A stretch of DNA of 64,000 nt from Spirochaetota bacterium (GTDB lineage: Bacteria > Spirochaetota > UBA4802 > UBA5550). Both the position numbers and the translations under genes were made by a program. Under the pieces are notes generated by a model. It made no database searches, was not told the origin of the DNA, and worked only from the letters and a program-made list of their open reading frames with translations. Below, piece after piece: positions 23,995-31,570 of this stretch. Location: positions 124,001 to 188,000 of the forward strand of contig JAGNKX010000003.1 in the NCBI GenBank assembly GCA_017999915.1. Direction: 5' to 3'. Position 1 is the stretch's first letter; each line of letters begins with the position of its first letter.

Positions 23995-25389
23995 ATGATG
24001 AGAAGATCCTTGATCGCCGTCGTTATCCTGATGGTCAGTTCCCCCATATATCCCTACTTTTACTCGGAACAACCTGTCGATCCTGACAGCTATTATCCAA
24101 TCGTGCAGAATGGCGCGTGGGGATATATCGACCGTCGGGGAAAGATCGTGATAAAGCCTCAATTCGAGACGGCCAATTATTTTTCCGGCGGCATGGCCCT
24201 GGTCAGGCAGGGAGGGAAATACGGCTTCATCAACCGCGACGGGCGGGTCGTCATCGAACCGAGGTTTGCCCTGGGGAGCTATTTCGAAAACGGCATCGCC
24301 GTGGTCGCCGTACCCGGTCCCGAAAAATACACCTACCGGTTCGGCACGATAAACACGAAAGGAGAATATGTCGTTAGGCCGGAGAAGATGAACATCTACC
24401 GCGAGGGTAGGGCCCTCTTCGTGCAAGACAGCCTTAACGGCCGCCTGGCCCTCATGCTGGAGAACGGCCGCGTGGTCACCGACCATGCTTTCGAGGAGAT
24501 GGAAATCGGCAATACTCATATTACCGAAGAGCAGAACAATATGGATTTTCCTGAGGGAGCGCCGGTCATCAAGCGCGACATCCGCTTCGCCGAGGGACTG
24601 GTGCAGTACATGGAGAAGGGGAAGTACGGATACATGGACGGCGACGGAACGGTGGTGATACCAGCTCGTTTCGATTTCGGCTTTTTTTTCAAGAACGGCG
24701 AAGCGCCGGTCAAGTACAGGGGCAAATGGGGTATCATAAATAAGAAGGGCGAATTCGTGATAGGGGCCAAATACGGACGGATTGGACGGATGGGATTTGA
24801 AGAAGGCCTCTGCGGCGTCCGTATCGGCGGGAAGTGGGGGTTCATCGACCGGAATGAGAAGATCGTCATCAAGCCGCAGTTCTGGCTGGTGGGGCATTTC
24901 TCCGACGGGGCCGCCTCGTATGCCGTCAACACCAACCGGAGTGGCCACCCGGTCAAGTACGGGTATATAGACAGGTCCGGGAAGCCCTTCATCCAGGCCC
25001 GCCTCGTGCTGACCATGCCGTTTCGCAACGGCTTGGCCGTCGCCCTGCGGACCGCGAGCGAGGGGCGGCACCCCTACATAATCGACAAGCGGTGCCGGGA
25101 AATCCTCTGGGACAAATACGGGGCGGAAATGGAACGGATGGACGATGATTATATGATCCTGGCCAGGGAGGGGCAGGGAGGGCTCTATCTAGACCTGAAA
25201 ACCATGGCGACCCTGTTCGTCATCGATTATCGCTATTATTTCATCAGTCTCCCCGTCAACGGCATCATATACATCTGCTTCGAAAAGAGCAAAGAACGCG
25301 CGGAATACGGCTACCTTGATCTGGAGGGTAATGTCATATATCGTTATACCGAAACAGGCGCGGATAATATAAGAAATGGGGAATTCTGA
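23995..25389 (+). CDS. WG-repeat protein, probably exported
   Basis: 464 residues. Residues about 1-22 are a signal peptide (LIAVVILMVSSPIYPYF). The rest consists of about eight WG-type beta repeats of the form GxWGYIDRxGKIVIKPxF, for example GAWGYIDRRGKIVIKPQF, GKYGFINRDGRVVIEPRF, GKWGIINKKGEFVIGAKY and GKWGFIDRNEKIVIKPQF, with divergent ones near the C-terminus. WG repeats form beta structures of unknown general function. GAGG lies 7 bases before the ATG at 23995; the ATG at 23998 is equally possible. It is divergent from the molybdopterin gene, with a 206-base gap. Confidence 0.88.
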   Translation: MMRRSLIAVVILMVSSPIYPYFYSEQPVDPDSYYPIVQNGAWGYIDRRGKIVIKPQFETANYFSGGMALVRQGGKYGFINRDGRVVIEPRFALGSYFENGIAVVAVPGPEKYTYRFGTINTKGEYVVRPEKMNIYREGRALFVQDSLNGRLALMLENGRVVTDHAFEEMEIGNTHITEEQNNMDFPEGAPVIKRDIRFAEGLVQYMEKGKYGYMDGDGTVVIPARFDFGFFFKNGEAPVKYRGKWGIINKKGEFVIGAKYGRIGRMGFEEGLCGVRIGGKWGFIDRNEKIVIKPQFWLVGHFSDGAASYAVNTNRSGHPVKYGYIDRSGKPFIQARLVLTMPFRNGLAVALRTASEGRHPYIIDKRCREILWDKYGAEMERMDDDYMILAREGQGGLYLDLKTMATLFVIDYRYYFISLPVNGIIYICFEKSKERAEYGYLDLEGNVIYRYTETGADNIRNGEF

Positions 25390-25528
25390 CAGGCCCTATC
25401 ACGGTCAAGGCTTAATGGCTCTCACCGCTCCATGATTCAGCAGCTCCATGGCGGTCCGGGCAATATTTCTTGACGCGAAGGGGCATCGGTACTAACAGAT
25501 ACAAAGACCATTATTAAGGATGATAACC

Positions 25529-26728
25529 ATGCTGAGCTCCAATCATATCGAAAAATACGCGGACGTGCTGATATGGGCCCTGGAAACGGCCCGCACGAAA
25601 CCCTTCAAGCCCTACGATGTCATCCTGCTCCGGTATGAGCTGCCGTCGCTCCCCCTGGCGGAGGCGCTTCACCGGAAGCTCGTTCGGAGGAAATGGAACG
25701 TGGTGGTCCGGGGGCTCCTGAATCCCGCCATGGAAACCGACTTTTTCACCTATTCCGACACCCGCCAGAGGAAGTTCATCGGCCAGTGGGAAGAGAAATT
25801 CATGGAGAGCCTGAACGGCAACATCTTCCTGTCGGCGCCCGAATCGTTGACGCATCTCAAGGACATTGATCCGAAGCGCATCAACGAGGCGATGGTGGCA
25901 CGGCGGGGCCTTCGCCGCATCATGGAGCGACGGGAAGAGAAGGGGCTTTTAAGCTGGACCCTCTGCACCTTTCCGACCCCGGAGCCGGCCCGCCGAGCGG
26001 GGATTACCATAAATGAGTATACGAACCAGATCATAAAGGCCTGCTTCCTCAACGACAGGGACCCGGTGGCCCGGTGGAAAGAGATTTACGCCGATTCGAT
26101 GGAGATAAAAAAGTGGCTGAACCGGCTCCCGATAAAAACCATCAGGGTCGAGTCACGGTCCTTCGACCTTTCGGTCAGCCTGGGAGAAAAACGGCGCTTT
26201 CTCGGTCTTTCCGGTCACAATATCCCTTCCTTTGAGATATTCACCTCGCCGGACTGGCACGGGACCAGCGGCACCTATTACGCGAACCTCCCATCGTACC
26301 GGAGTGGGAACCTGGTGAAGGGAGTTCGCCTCGAATTCAGGAACGGCTCCGTGGTGAAGGCCCGGGCGTCCCAGGGCGAGGCCTTTCTCAGGAAGATGAT
26401 ATCCATGGACCGGGGCGCCAGCCGGGTCGGGGAGTTTTCCCTCACGGACCGCCGCTTCTCGCGCATCGACCGCTTCATGGCTGATACGCTCTTCGACGAG
26501 AATTTCGGGGGCCCCAGCGGGAACTGCCATATTGCCATCGGCAATTCCTATTCCGATACCTTCACCGGGAACCCGGCCGCCCTTACGGCCGCCGCGAAAA
26601 AGAAGCTCGGGTACAACGACTCGGCCCTTCACTGGGACCTGGTGAACACCGAGGAAAAGACCGTGACCGCCCGACTGGCCGACGGAAAGAGCATGGTCCT
26701 GTATGAAAAGGGGATGTTCCGATACTGA
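25529..26728 (+). CDS. M29 family metalloaminopeptidase
   Basis: 399 residues. The C-terminal half has the M29 layout: VKGVRLEFRNGSVVKARASQ, RVGEFSLTDRRFSRIDRFM, ADTLFDENFGG, CHIAIGNSY and ALHWDLVNTEEKTVTARLAD, which supply the Glu, His, Tyr and Asp ligands of the two-metal site. These enzymes remove N-terminal residues from peptides in the cytoplasm. The start at 25529 is preferred because AAGG lies 9 bases upstream; the ATG at 25520 overlaps that site. Ten bases separate its stop from the next start, which suggests an operon with the zinc-ribbon protein. Confidence 0.82.
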   Translation: MLSSNHIEKYADVLIWALETARTKPFKPYDVILLRYELPSLPLAEALHRKLVRRKWNVVVRGLLNPAMETDFFTYSDTRQRKFIGQWEEKFMESLNGNIFLSAPESLTHLKDIDPKRINEAMVARRGLRRIMERREEKGLLSWTLCTFPTPEPARRAGITINEYTNQIIKACFLNDRDPVARWKEIYADSMEIKKWLNRLPIKTIRVESRSFDLSVSLGEKRRFLGLSGHNIPSFEIFTSPDWHGTSGTYYANLPSYRSGNLVKGVRLEFRNGSVVKARASQGEAFLRKMISMDRGASRVGEFSLTDRRFSRIDRFMADTLFDENFGGPSGNCHIAIGNSYSDTFTGNPAALTAAAKKKLGYNDSALHWDLVNTEEKTVTARLADGKSMVLYEKGMFRY

Positions 26729-26738
26729 GGAGCTCAAT

Positions 26739-27509
26739 ATGGCGGAGAATAAAAATCTTAATACCTATACATGCCCCGGCTGCGGCGCGATGCTCGATCC
26801 GGGAGAAGCGGACAAGGCTCGCGGGATAATCACCTGCCGTTACTGCAAAGCCAGGGTACAACTAAAGAAAAATGATGAAACCAACACCGCCGGTCTTCCT
26901 TTTACCGGAAGGAACAGGAGGCCCGGCAAATTCCTGATGGCTTTCCTGGTCCTGGCCCTTGTCGGAGTGGCCCTGATCAGCGCGGTCATATTCTTTCTGA
27001 GTAAAGGGGTCTCTCGAAAAACAATGGATAACCCTGCCGCGGGCCGGTTCCCGGAGGGCACGATCCAGATCAATGCCGAGACCCAATCCTCTTTCCCGAT
27101 TAGCTGCAAAGGGGAAAAATCCATAGCCATAGTTAACCAGTCTTTCACCAGGGACGGCATCATCCTCGATACCGGCGGTCCCTGCAGGGTCTTCATCGAC
27201 AACACGACTCTTATCTCGAAAGACCGGCCTGTGAAAATTACTGGAACCGGCACGGTGACCATCGACAACAGCAATCTCACCGGCGGGTCCTGCGCCCTCT
27301 GGGTCTCAGACAGGGTCACCGTTGTCATAAGCAACTCCAACATTAACAGCGATGGGACGGCGATCCATGCGATGGGCAATGCGTCGGTGACCATCAGGAA
27401 CTGCAATCTGACAGGATCCGTGGCGGCCCGGGCGGGAGACAGGGCGAAGATCGTCATAGCCAATACGAACGTGAAGGGAGAAACGAAAGGGAACATAGAG
27501 GTCCAATGA
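26739..27509 (+). CDS. Zinc-ribbon, transmembrane, beta-helix protein
   Basis: 256 residues. N-terminal zinc ribbon: CPGCGAMLDPGEADKARG and ITCRYCKARV give a CxxC..CxxC set. A basic stretch and one transmembrane helix follow at about residues 61-82 (FLMAFLVLALVGVALISAVI). The remaining part has short beta-helix-like repeats rich in I, T, N and S (VTIDNSNLTGG, VTVVISNSNINSDG, VTIRNCNLTGS, KIVIANTNVKG), which would lie outside the inner membrane. GAGGAG lies 6 bases before the ATG. I do not know this architecture as a named family; the function is unknown. Confidence 0.75.
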   Translation: MAENKNLNTYTCPGCGAMLDPGEADKARGIITCRYCKARVQLKKNDETNTAGLPFTGRNRRPGKFLMAFLVLALVGVALISAVIFFLSKGVSRKTMDNPAAGRFPEGTIQINAETQSSFPISCKGEKSIAIVNQSFTRDGIILDTGGPCRVFIDNTTLISKDRPVKITGTGTVTIDNSNLTGGSCALWVSDRVTVVISNSNINSDGTAIHAMGNASVTIRNCNLTGSVAARAGDRAKIVIANTNVKGETKGNIEVQ

Positions 27510-27567
27510 CCGGGACCGATGCCGGTTTGATTCAACAGTTCAAAACCAGGTGTAAAGGGAGGATTAT

Positions 27568-28185
27568 ATGTATCCGAAAAGGATGATGGTTGCCGGAGTG
27601 ATTCTGGTAGTGGCGGCGGTGGCGTTATTCGTCGCGGCTATTACCATGCTCGGGAAGGATGAGGACGTGATCAGCAGGGCCGTCCGTTTTGACGGGAGCG
27701 CTGCCGCTTCGATAAAACAGGGAGACCTGGTCGTTGTCGAAGGAAAGGTGAGCGTGAAAAATAAAATCCTTATCCATGATTTTGTCGATGCCGCCAGCGA
27801 GCACCAGGTCAAGGGCGGATCGTGGTCGACCCTGGAATTTTTCCGGCAGCCGGTCCTCGCCGACCTGGCCCATGGCGAGATCCTGCTTAACTCCGAAAAC
27901 CTCTGTTCCGAGGCGAAGGGGAACAATGTCCTCATGACCGGCGAGAAGTCGAAGTGGAACCATGAGGTCCGCTATATCGGGCTGAGGAGAGGTGACCCGA
28001 TTACTGCCGTCGGCATTCTTGCGTCATTGGCCCCGGCCGCTCTTACGGTTAAGGACTGGTATTCAGGCTCCGTTGCCGATTATAAGGACTCCCTGTCATC
28101 GAGCAGGAAGAACCTGTTTATCTTATGCCCGATACTGGCCCTGGTTGGAGCCGGGATGTTCATCCTTGGGTTCAGGAAAAGGTAG
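27568..28185 (+). CDS. Two-TM membrane protein of unknown function
   Basis: 205 residues. One transmembrane helix at residues 7-27 (MVAGVILVVAAVALFVAAIT) and a second at about 183-201 (LFILCPILALVGAGMFILG) flank a beta-rich domain with GDLVVVEGKVSVKNKILIHD. The order (TM, OB-like domain, TM) recalls the GIDE-type membrane proteins, but the match is weak. GGGAGG lies 7 bases before the ATG. It lies 58 bases after the zinc-ribbon gene and 20 bases before the Smr gene, so the three may be cotranscribed. Confidence 0.7.
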   Translation: MYPKRMMVAGVILVVAAVALFVAAITMLGKDEDVISRAVRFDGSAAASIKQGDLVVVEGKVSVKNKILIHDFVDAASEHQVKGGSWSTLEFFRQPVLADLAHGEILLNSENLCSEAKGNNVLMTGEKSKWNHEVRYIGLRRGDPITAVGILASLAPAALTVKDWYSGSVADYKDSLSSSRKNLFILCPILALVGAGMFILGFRKR

Positions 28186-28205
28186 GCGTTAATGCCGGAC
28201 AAGAC

Positions 28206-28469
28206 ATGTCAGAACAGGACTACAGCGACATAGATTTCGGATACGAGTGCGATCTCCATTTCTTCGAACCCCGTGAGACGGACGACGTGGTGCGCGAATT
28301 CATCCGCCAGGCCGTGGCCGGCGGGCGCAGGAAAATACGCCTGGTCCACGGCAAGGGGATATCCGCCAAAAAGAAGCGGGTCTACGAGCTGCTCCAGAGC
28401 CACCCGGATGTGGCCGAGTTCCGCAACGACGGCCCCAATTGGGGGGCTACGATAATAAAGCTGAAATGA
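28206..28469 (+). CDS. Smr domain protein
   Basis: 87 residues, a minimal Smr domain: ECDLHFFEPRETDDVVREFI, then RKIRLVHGKGISAKKKRVYE and FRNDGPNWGATIIKL. The DLH and HGKG motifs are those of the MutS2/SmrA nuclease fold, which nicks or binds branched nucleic acids or stalled mRNA. GACAAG upstream of the ATG at 28206 is a weak ribosome site. It has no MutS partner here; stand-alone Smr proteins are common. Confidence 0.88.
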   Translation: MSEQDYSDIDFGYECDLHFFEPRETDDVVREFIRQAVAGGRRKIRLVHGKGISAKKKRVYELLQSHPDVAEFRNDGPNWGATIIKLK

Positions 28470-28561
28470 ACCTTATGAAAAAAATATAAAACGGTTGCAG
28501 ATTTCACGCAATTCATGTATATTCATAGTGCCTCAACTATTCGCCGGCTTCATTGATTTGT

Positions 28562-29929
28562 ATGAAATTCATTGATACCATTTCCGCATTTCTGTATAAT
28601 ATCCTGATCCATCGCCATGATATAGACATGGAGGAGCGTTCACGGCGGAGAATCTATATCATCCTTAATTCGCTGGCCATTCCCCTTGTTGTAATTTTCG
28701 GATATGAAAAGCTGCAACACGAGGAATACCTTTTCGGCATAACAGATCTGATGCTGGCCGGGCTGCTGACCGGGCTGGTGATCTATCTCAGGCGCATGAA
28801 AGAAGGAAGAAAGCTTTTCCGGATAGCGGTGTTCTTCATGTCTTCCGCGGCCATTTACTGGCTTTATTCGGGGGTAAACGACGGCTCTTCCAGCCTCTGG
28901 TACCTGGTAATACCATCGGTGGCGTTTTTTTTGTTCGGCAAGAGGGAGGGCCTGGCGTGGGCCGCCTCCCTGTTGATTATCAGCATAATCGTATTTGCGT
29001 CTGTACGGTTGTCGGGCCCGCCCTTTCAATATACAGTTCCATTTATGACCCGGCACCTTGTTATTCAGCTCCTTATCATATTGCTGACCTTCAGCTACGA
29101 GTCGGTCAGGACAATGTACAAGAATAAAATGGAGGAGAAGCAGGTAAGGCTATTATCCGAACGCAATTCCCTTGACAGGGCCAACTCGATGCTGATGGCG
29201 GAGATCGAGGAACGGGAGAGGATCGAGGAGGAGCTTCACACCCACAAGGATCACCTTGAAGAACTGGTCTCGCAGAGAACCGATCAGCTTGCTGCCTCTC
29301 TCAAGGAAAAAGAGGTCCTTCTCAAGGAGCTCTATCACCGCACGAAAAACAATATGCAGGTGATATCAAGCATGATATCGCTCATCGCATCCAAACCCGG
29401 AAACGAGGCGTTCGCCGATATCTGCAGGGAGCTGGACCTGAAGATTAAGTCAATGGCCCTCGTCCACCAGAAGCTCTATGAGTCAATGGACCTGACCCAT
29501 ATTAACATCAAGGAATATCTCGAAGCCCTTTCGCAATACATTCTGAACACGCTTCACGTCTCCGGCGGCGCCGTATCGTTCCGGTTTCAGGGGGATGACG
29601 CGAGCCTTTCCATAGATGTCGCCATTCCCTTCGGGCTGGTGCTGAATGAATTGATGACGAATTCCATCAAGCACGCCTTCAGGGGCGGCAGCGATAATCG
29701 CATCGAGCTGGATATTGTTTCGACGGATGATGGTTTGAAATTGAAATACCGCGACAACGGCGTGGGTCTTCCCCCGGACTTCGATTCGAACGATCAGAAT
29801 GCCATGGGCATGATGATAATGCGCAACATTATTGAAATGCAGCTCGGTGGGAAAATGCTCGTTCTGAATTCAAAGGGTTTTTCCTGCGAGATCTCGATAA
29901 AGACTGGTCTCTACAGGAAACGGGTCTGA
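28562..29929 (+). CDS. Membrane histidine kinase, HisKA_2 type
   Basis: 455 residues. The N-terminal ~190 residues contain about six hydrophobic helices. A coiled coil follows (about 195-250), then the HisKA_2 dimerisation motif LLKELYHRTKNNMQVISSMI with the phospho-acceptor histidine at about residue 259. The HATPase_c part has LVLNELMTNSIKHAF (N box) and RDNGVGLPPDF (G1 box). It would sense a signal in or near the membrane and phosphorylate an unknown response regulator; none is adjacent, so it is an orphan. The ATG at 28562 is preceded by only weak ribosome-binding sequence. Confidence 0.9.
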   Translation: MKFIDTISAFLYNILIHRHDIDMEERSRRRIYIILNSLAIPLVVIFGYEKLQHEEYLFGITDLMLAGLLTGLVIYLRRMKEGRKLFRIAVFFMSSAAIYWLYSGVNDGSSSLWYLVIPSVAFFLFGKREGLAWAASLLIISIIVFASVRLSGPPFQYTVPFMTRHLVIQLLIILLTFSYESVRTMYKNKMEEKQVRLLSERNSLDRANSMLMAEIEERERIEEELHTHKDHLEELVSQRTDQLAASLKEKEVLLKELYHRTKNNMQVISSMISLIASKPGNEAFADICRELDLKIKSMALVHQKLYESMDLTHINIKEYLEALSQYILNTLHVSGGAVSFRFQGDDASLSIDVAIPFGLVLNELMTNSIKHAFRGGSDNRIELDIVSTDDGLKLKYRDNGVGLPPDFDSNDQNAMGMMIMRNIIEMQLGGKMLVLNSKGFSCEISIKTGLYRKRV

Positions 29930-29974
29930 TGCGGAATAAATTGTGTATGGGCGCCGGCATGGCGGGGGCGCCGA

Positions 29975-30310
29975 TCACGTGGGATTCTTTATCTTCTCGA
30001 TCACCTTCCCGAGAAGGTCCAGGTAATCCTTCTGGCTCTGGATGTATTCCATTACCAGGGTGTTCTCCTCGAGTTCCCGCTGCAGCATGGCGTGCTCCGA
30101 CGTGTTGTCCCGCTCGATGGCGTTCCCGGCCGCCATGCGGTCGTTGAGCTCCTTTCCCATGGCGATCAGCCGCGAATAAAGCTGCTGGGCCTTCCGGTCC
30201 CTGTTCATCCTGCCCAGGCACTCGTTGTATCGGAGGGTGGCATCATGCTCCCGAATTGTGGCGGCAAGCTCGCGGGCCTTCCTGATGATGGGCTGGAGGG
30301 ATTCGGTCAT
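29975..30310 (-). CDS. YlbF/YmcA family protein
   Basis: 111 residues, all-helical: IIRKARELAATIREHDATLR, then NRDRKAQQLYSRLIAMGKEL and ENTLVMEYIQSQKDYLDLLG, matching the Com_YlbF family. In Bacillus the YlbF-YmcA-YaaT complex assists RNase Y in mRNA maturation; whether that role holds here is unknown. The start ATG at 30310 overlaps the stop of the upstream gene (ATGA), so the two are translationally coupled. Confidence 0.7.
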   Translation of the reverse strand: MTESLQPIIRKARELAATIREHDATLRYNECLGRMNRDRKAQQLYSRLIAMGKELNDRMAAGNAIERDNTSEHAMLQRELEENTLVMEYIQSQKDYLDLLGKVIEKIKNPT

Positions 30311-30882
30311 CGGTCACGCTTCCGGACCGCTTTGACCATGTCCTGGAACAGGTCGTAGAACTCCTTGAGCTCGTCCTTTTCCCTGAGGGGCCGAAGCTTC
30401 GGGTCCCTTCCTTCTATTATGTCCTTCATGAAGCTGGACATGACATAGATAGGCCCGGAAATGTGATGGGTTTTCCTGATGAGAAGGAGATACAGGGCAA
30501 TGCTTTCGATGATGACGATTACGAGGATCGAGGCAAGGAGTATCCTGTTATAGGTGATGATGCCCGTGTTGTCCGTGATGATCCGGTTCAACGTCTCCAT
30601 GTTCCTGTCGTGGTTCCTGCCGTTCTGGAGCAGCGCCTCCTTGAGCCTGGCGTCCTTCACCGCCTCGGGAAGGGATGACAGGGAAACGAAAATGCTGTTC
30701 TCGATTTCGTAGATATTCGTGATCTTGGTGTTGTTTTCCCGCAGGCTGTTGTTGTTGTAGACGACGCTGATGGTGATGACGCCCAGGATGACTGCGGTGA
30801 TTATGCTCACGAGGCCGATTATGGAAAAGGTGGTCCGCAGCTGGAAGCTCTTGTCAATGATATATCGTTTTCGTTTTATCAT
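30307..30882 (-). CDS. Two-TM sensor-like protein with HAMP-type linker
   Basis: 191 residues. A transmembrane helix at about 19-41 (TFSIIGLVSIITAVILGVIT) and another at about 110-132 flank an extracytoplasmic helical domain, typical of chemoreceptor-like sensors. The C-terminus (ISGPIYVMSSFMKDIIEGRD, then LREKDELKEFYDLFQDMV) resembles a HAMP linker without an output domain. It may act as a scaffold or regulator together with the coupled YlbF-type protein. It is the third gene of a minus-strand group after rel and maf. Confidence 0.7.
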   Translation of the reverse strand: MIKRKRYIIDKSFQLRTTFSIIGLVSIITAVILGVITISVVYNNNSLRENNTKITNIYEIENSIFVSLSSLPEAVKDARLKEALLQNGRNHDRNMETLNRIITDNTGIITYNRILLASILVIVIIESIALYLLLIRKTHHISGPIYVMSSFMKDIIEGRDPKLRPLREKDELKEFYDLFQDMVKAVRKRDR

Positions 30883-30961
30883 CTGATACCTCGGTGCGAA
30901 TTCTGGTAATGCCCCGGTGCTCCCTATTCATGCATCGGGGCCCATTAAAGTCAATATATTT

Positions 30962-31567
30962 TCAGCTGAAGACCCTCCCGGCGATACCCTGGTCCGCAAG
31001 CATCGAAAAGAAAAGGCGCAGGGGAAAGCCGATGATGTTGGTCGCCGATCCCCGGAACCCTTCGACGATCATGCTTCCCTGTTCCTGGAACGCGTAGCTC
31101 CCGGCCTTGTCCCGGTAGTCTATCGTGTTCAGGTAGCGGATGACGCCGTCGCGGTCAAGGTCCCTGAAGGTCACCTCGGTCGCCTCAAACCCGGTCATCA
31201 TGGTGCGGGGGGCCTCCGGATTTTCCGCGGCAAGGAGGGTGACTGCGGTTATGACCCGGTGGGTACGGCCCTTCAGCATCATGAGCATCGCAACGGCGTC
31301 CTCGAAATCGGAGGGCTTGCCGATGACGCGCCCGTCGATTGTGACGATGGTGTCCGCGGTGATGACGAGAAGGGGGAACTCCCGGCCGTAGAGATTCGTT
31401 TCTATGGCACGGCATTTATCCTCCGCGATGCGGGTTGAGAAGGCCTCCGGGGTTTCACCGGTCCTGGGAATTTCCACGATGGAGGGATGGGCTATGCTGA
31501 AGGAGCGCACCAGGCCGCCCAGTATCGATTTGCGCCGCGGAGATGAAGAGCCGAGAATGATATTCAT
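30962..31567 (-). CDS. maf: Maf family nucleotide pyrophosphatase
   Basis: 201 residues. ILGSSSPRRKSIL at the N-terminus, then PSIVEIPRTGETPEAFSTRI, TADTIVTIDGRVIGKP and YAFQEQGSMIVEGFRGSATN followed by IIGFPL are the Maf signatures. Maf proteins hydrolyse non-canonical or uridine/thymidine nucleoside triphosphates and can block septation when overproduced. The start lies 3 bases after the rel stop, so the two genes are coupled. A ribosome site would lie in the 3' end of rel. Confidence 0.93.
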   Translation of the reverse strand: MNIILGSSSPRRKSILGGLVRSFSIAHPSIVEIPRTGETPEAFSTRIAEDKCRAIETNLYGREFPLLVITADTIVTIDGRVIGKPSDFEDAVAMLMMLKGRTHRVITAVTLLAAENPEAPRTMMTGFEATEVTFRDLDRDGVIRYLNTIDYRDKAGSYAFQEQGSMIVEGFRGSATNIIGFPLRLFFSMLADQGIAGRVFS

Positions 31568-31570
31568 GGA

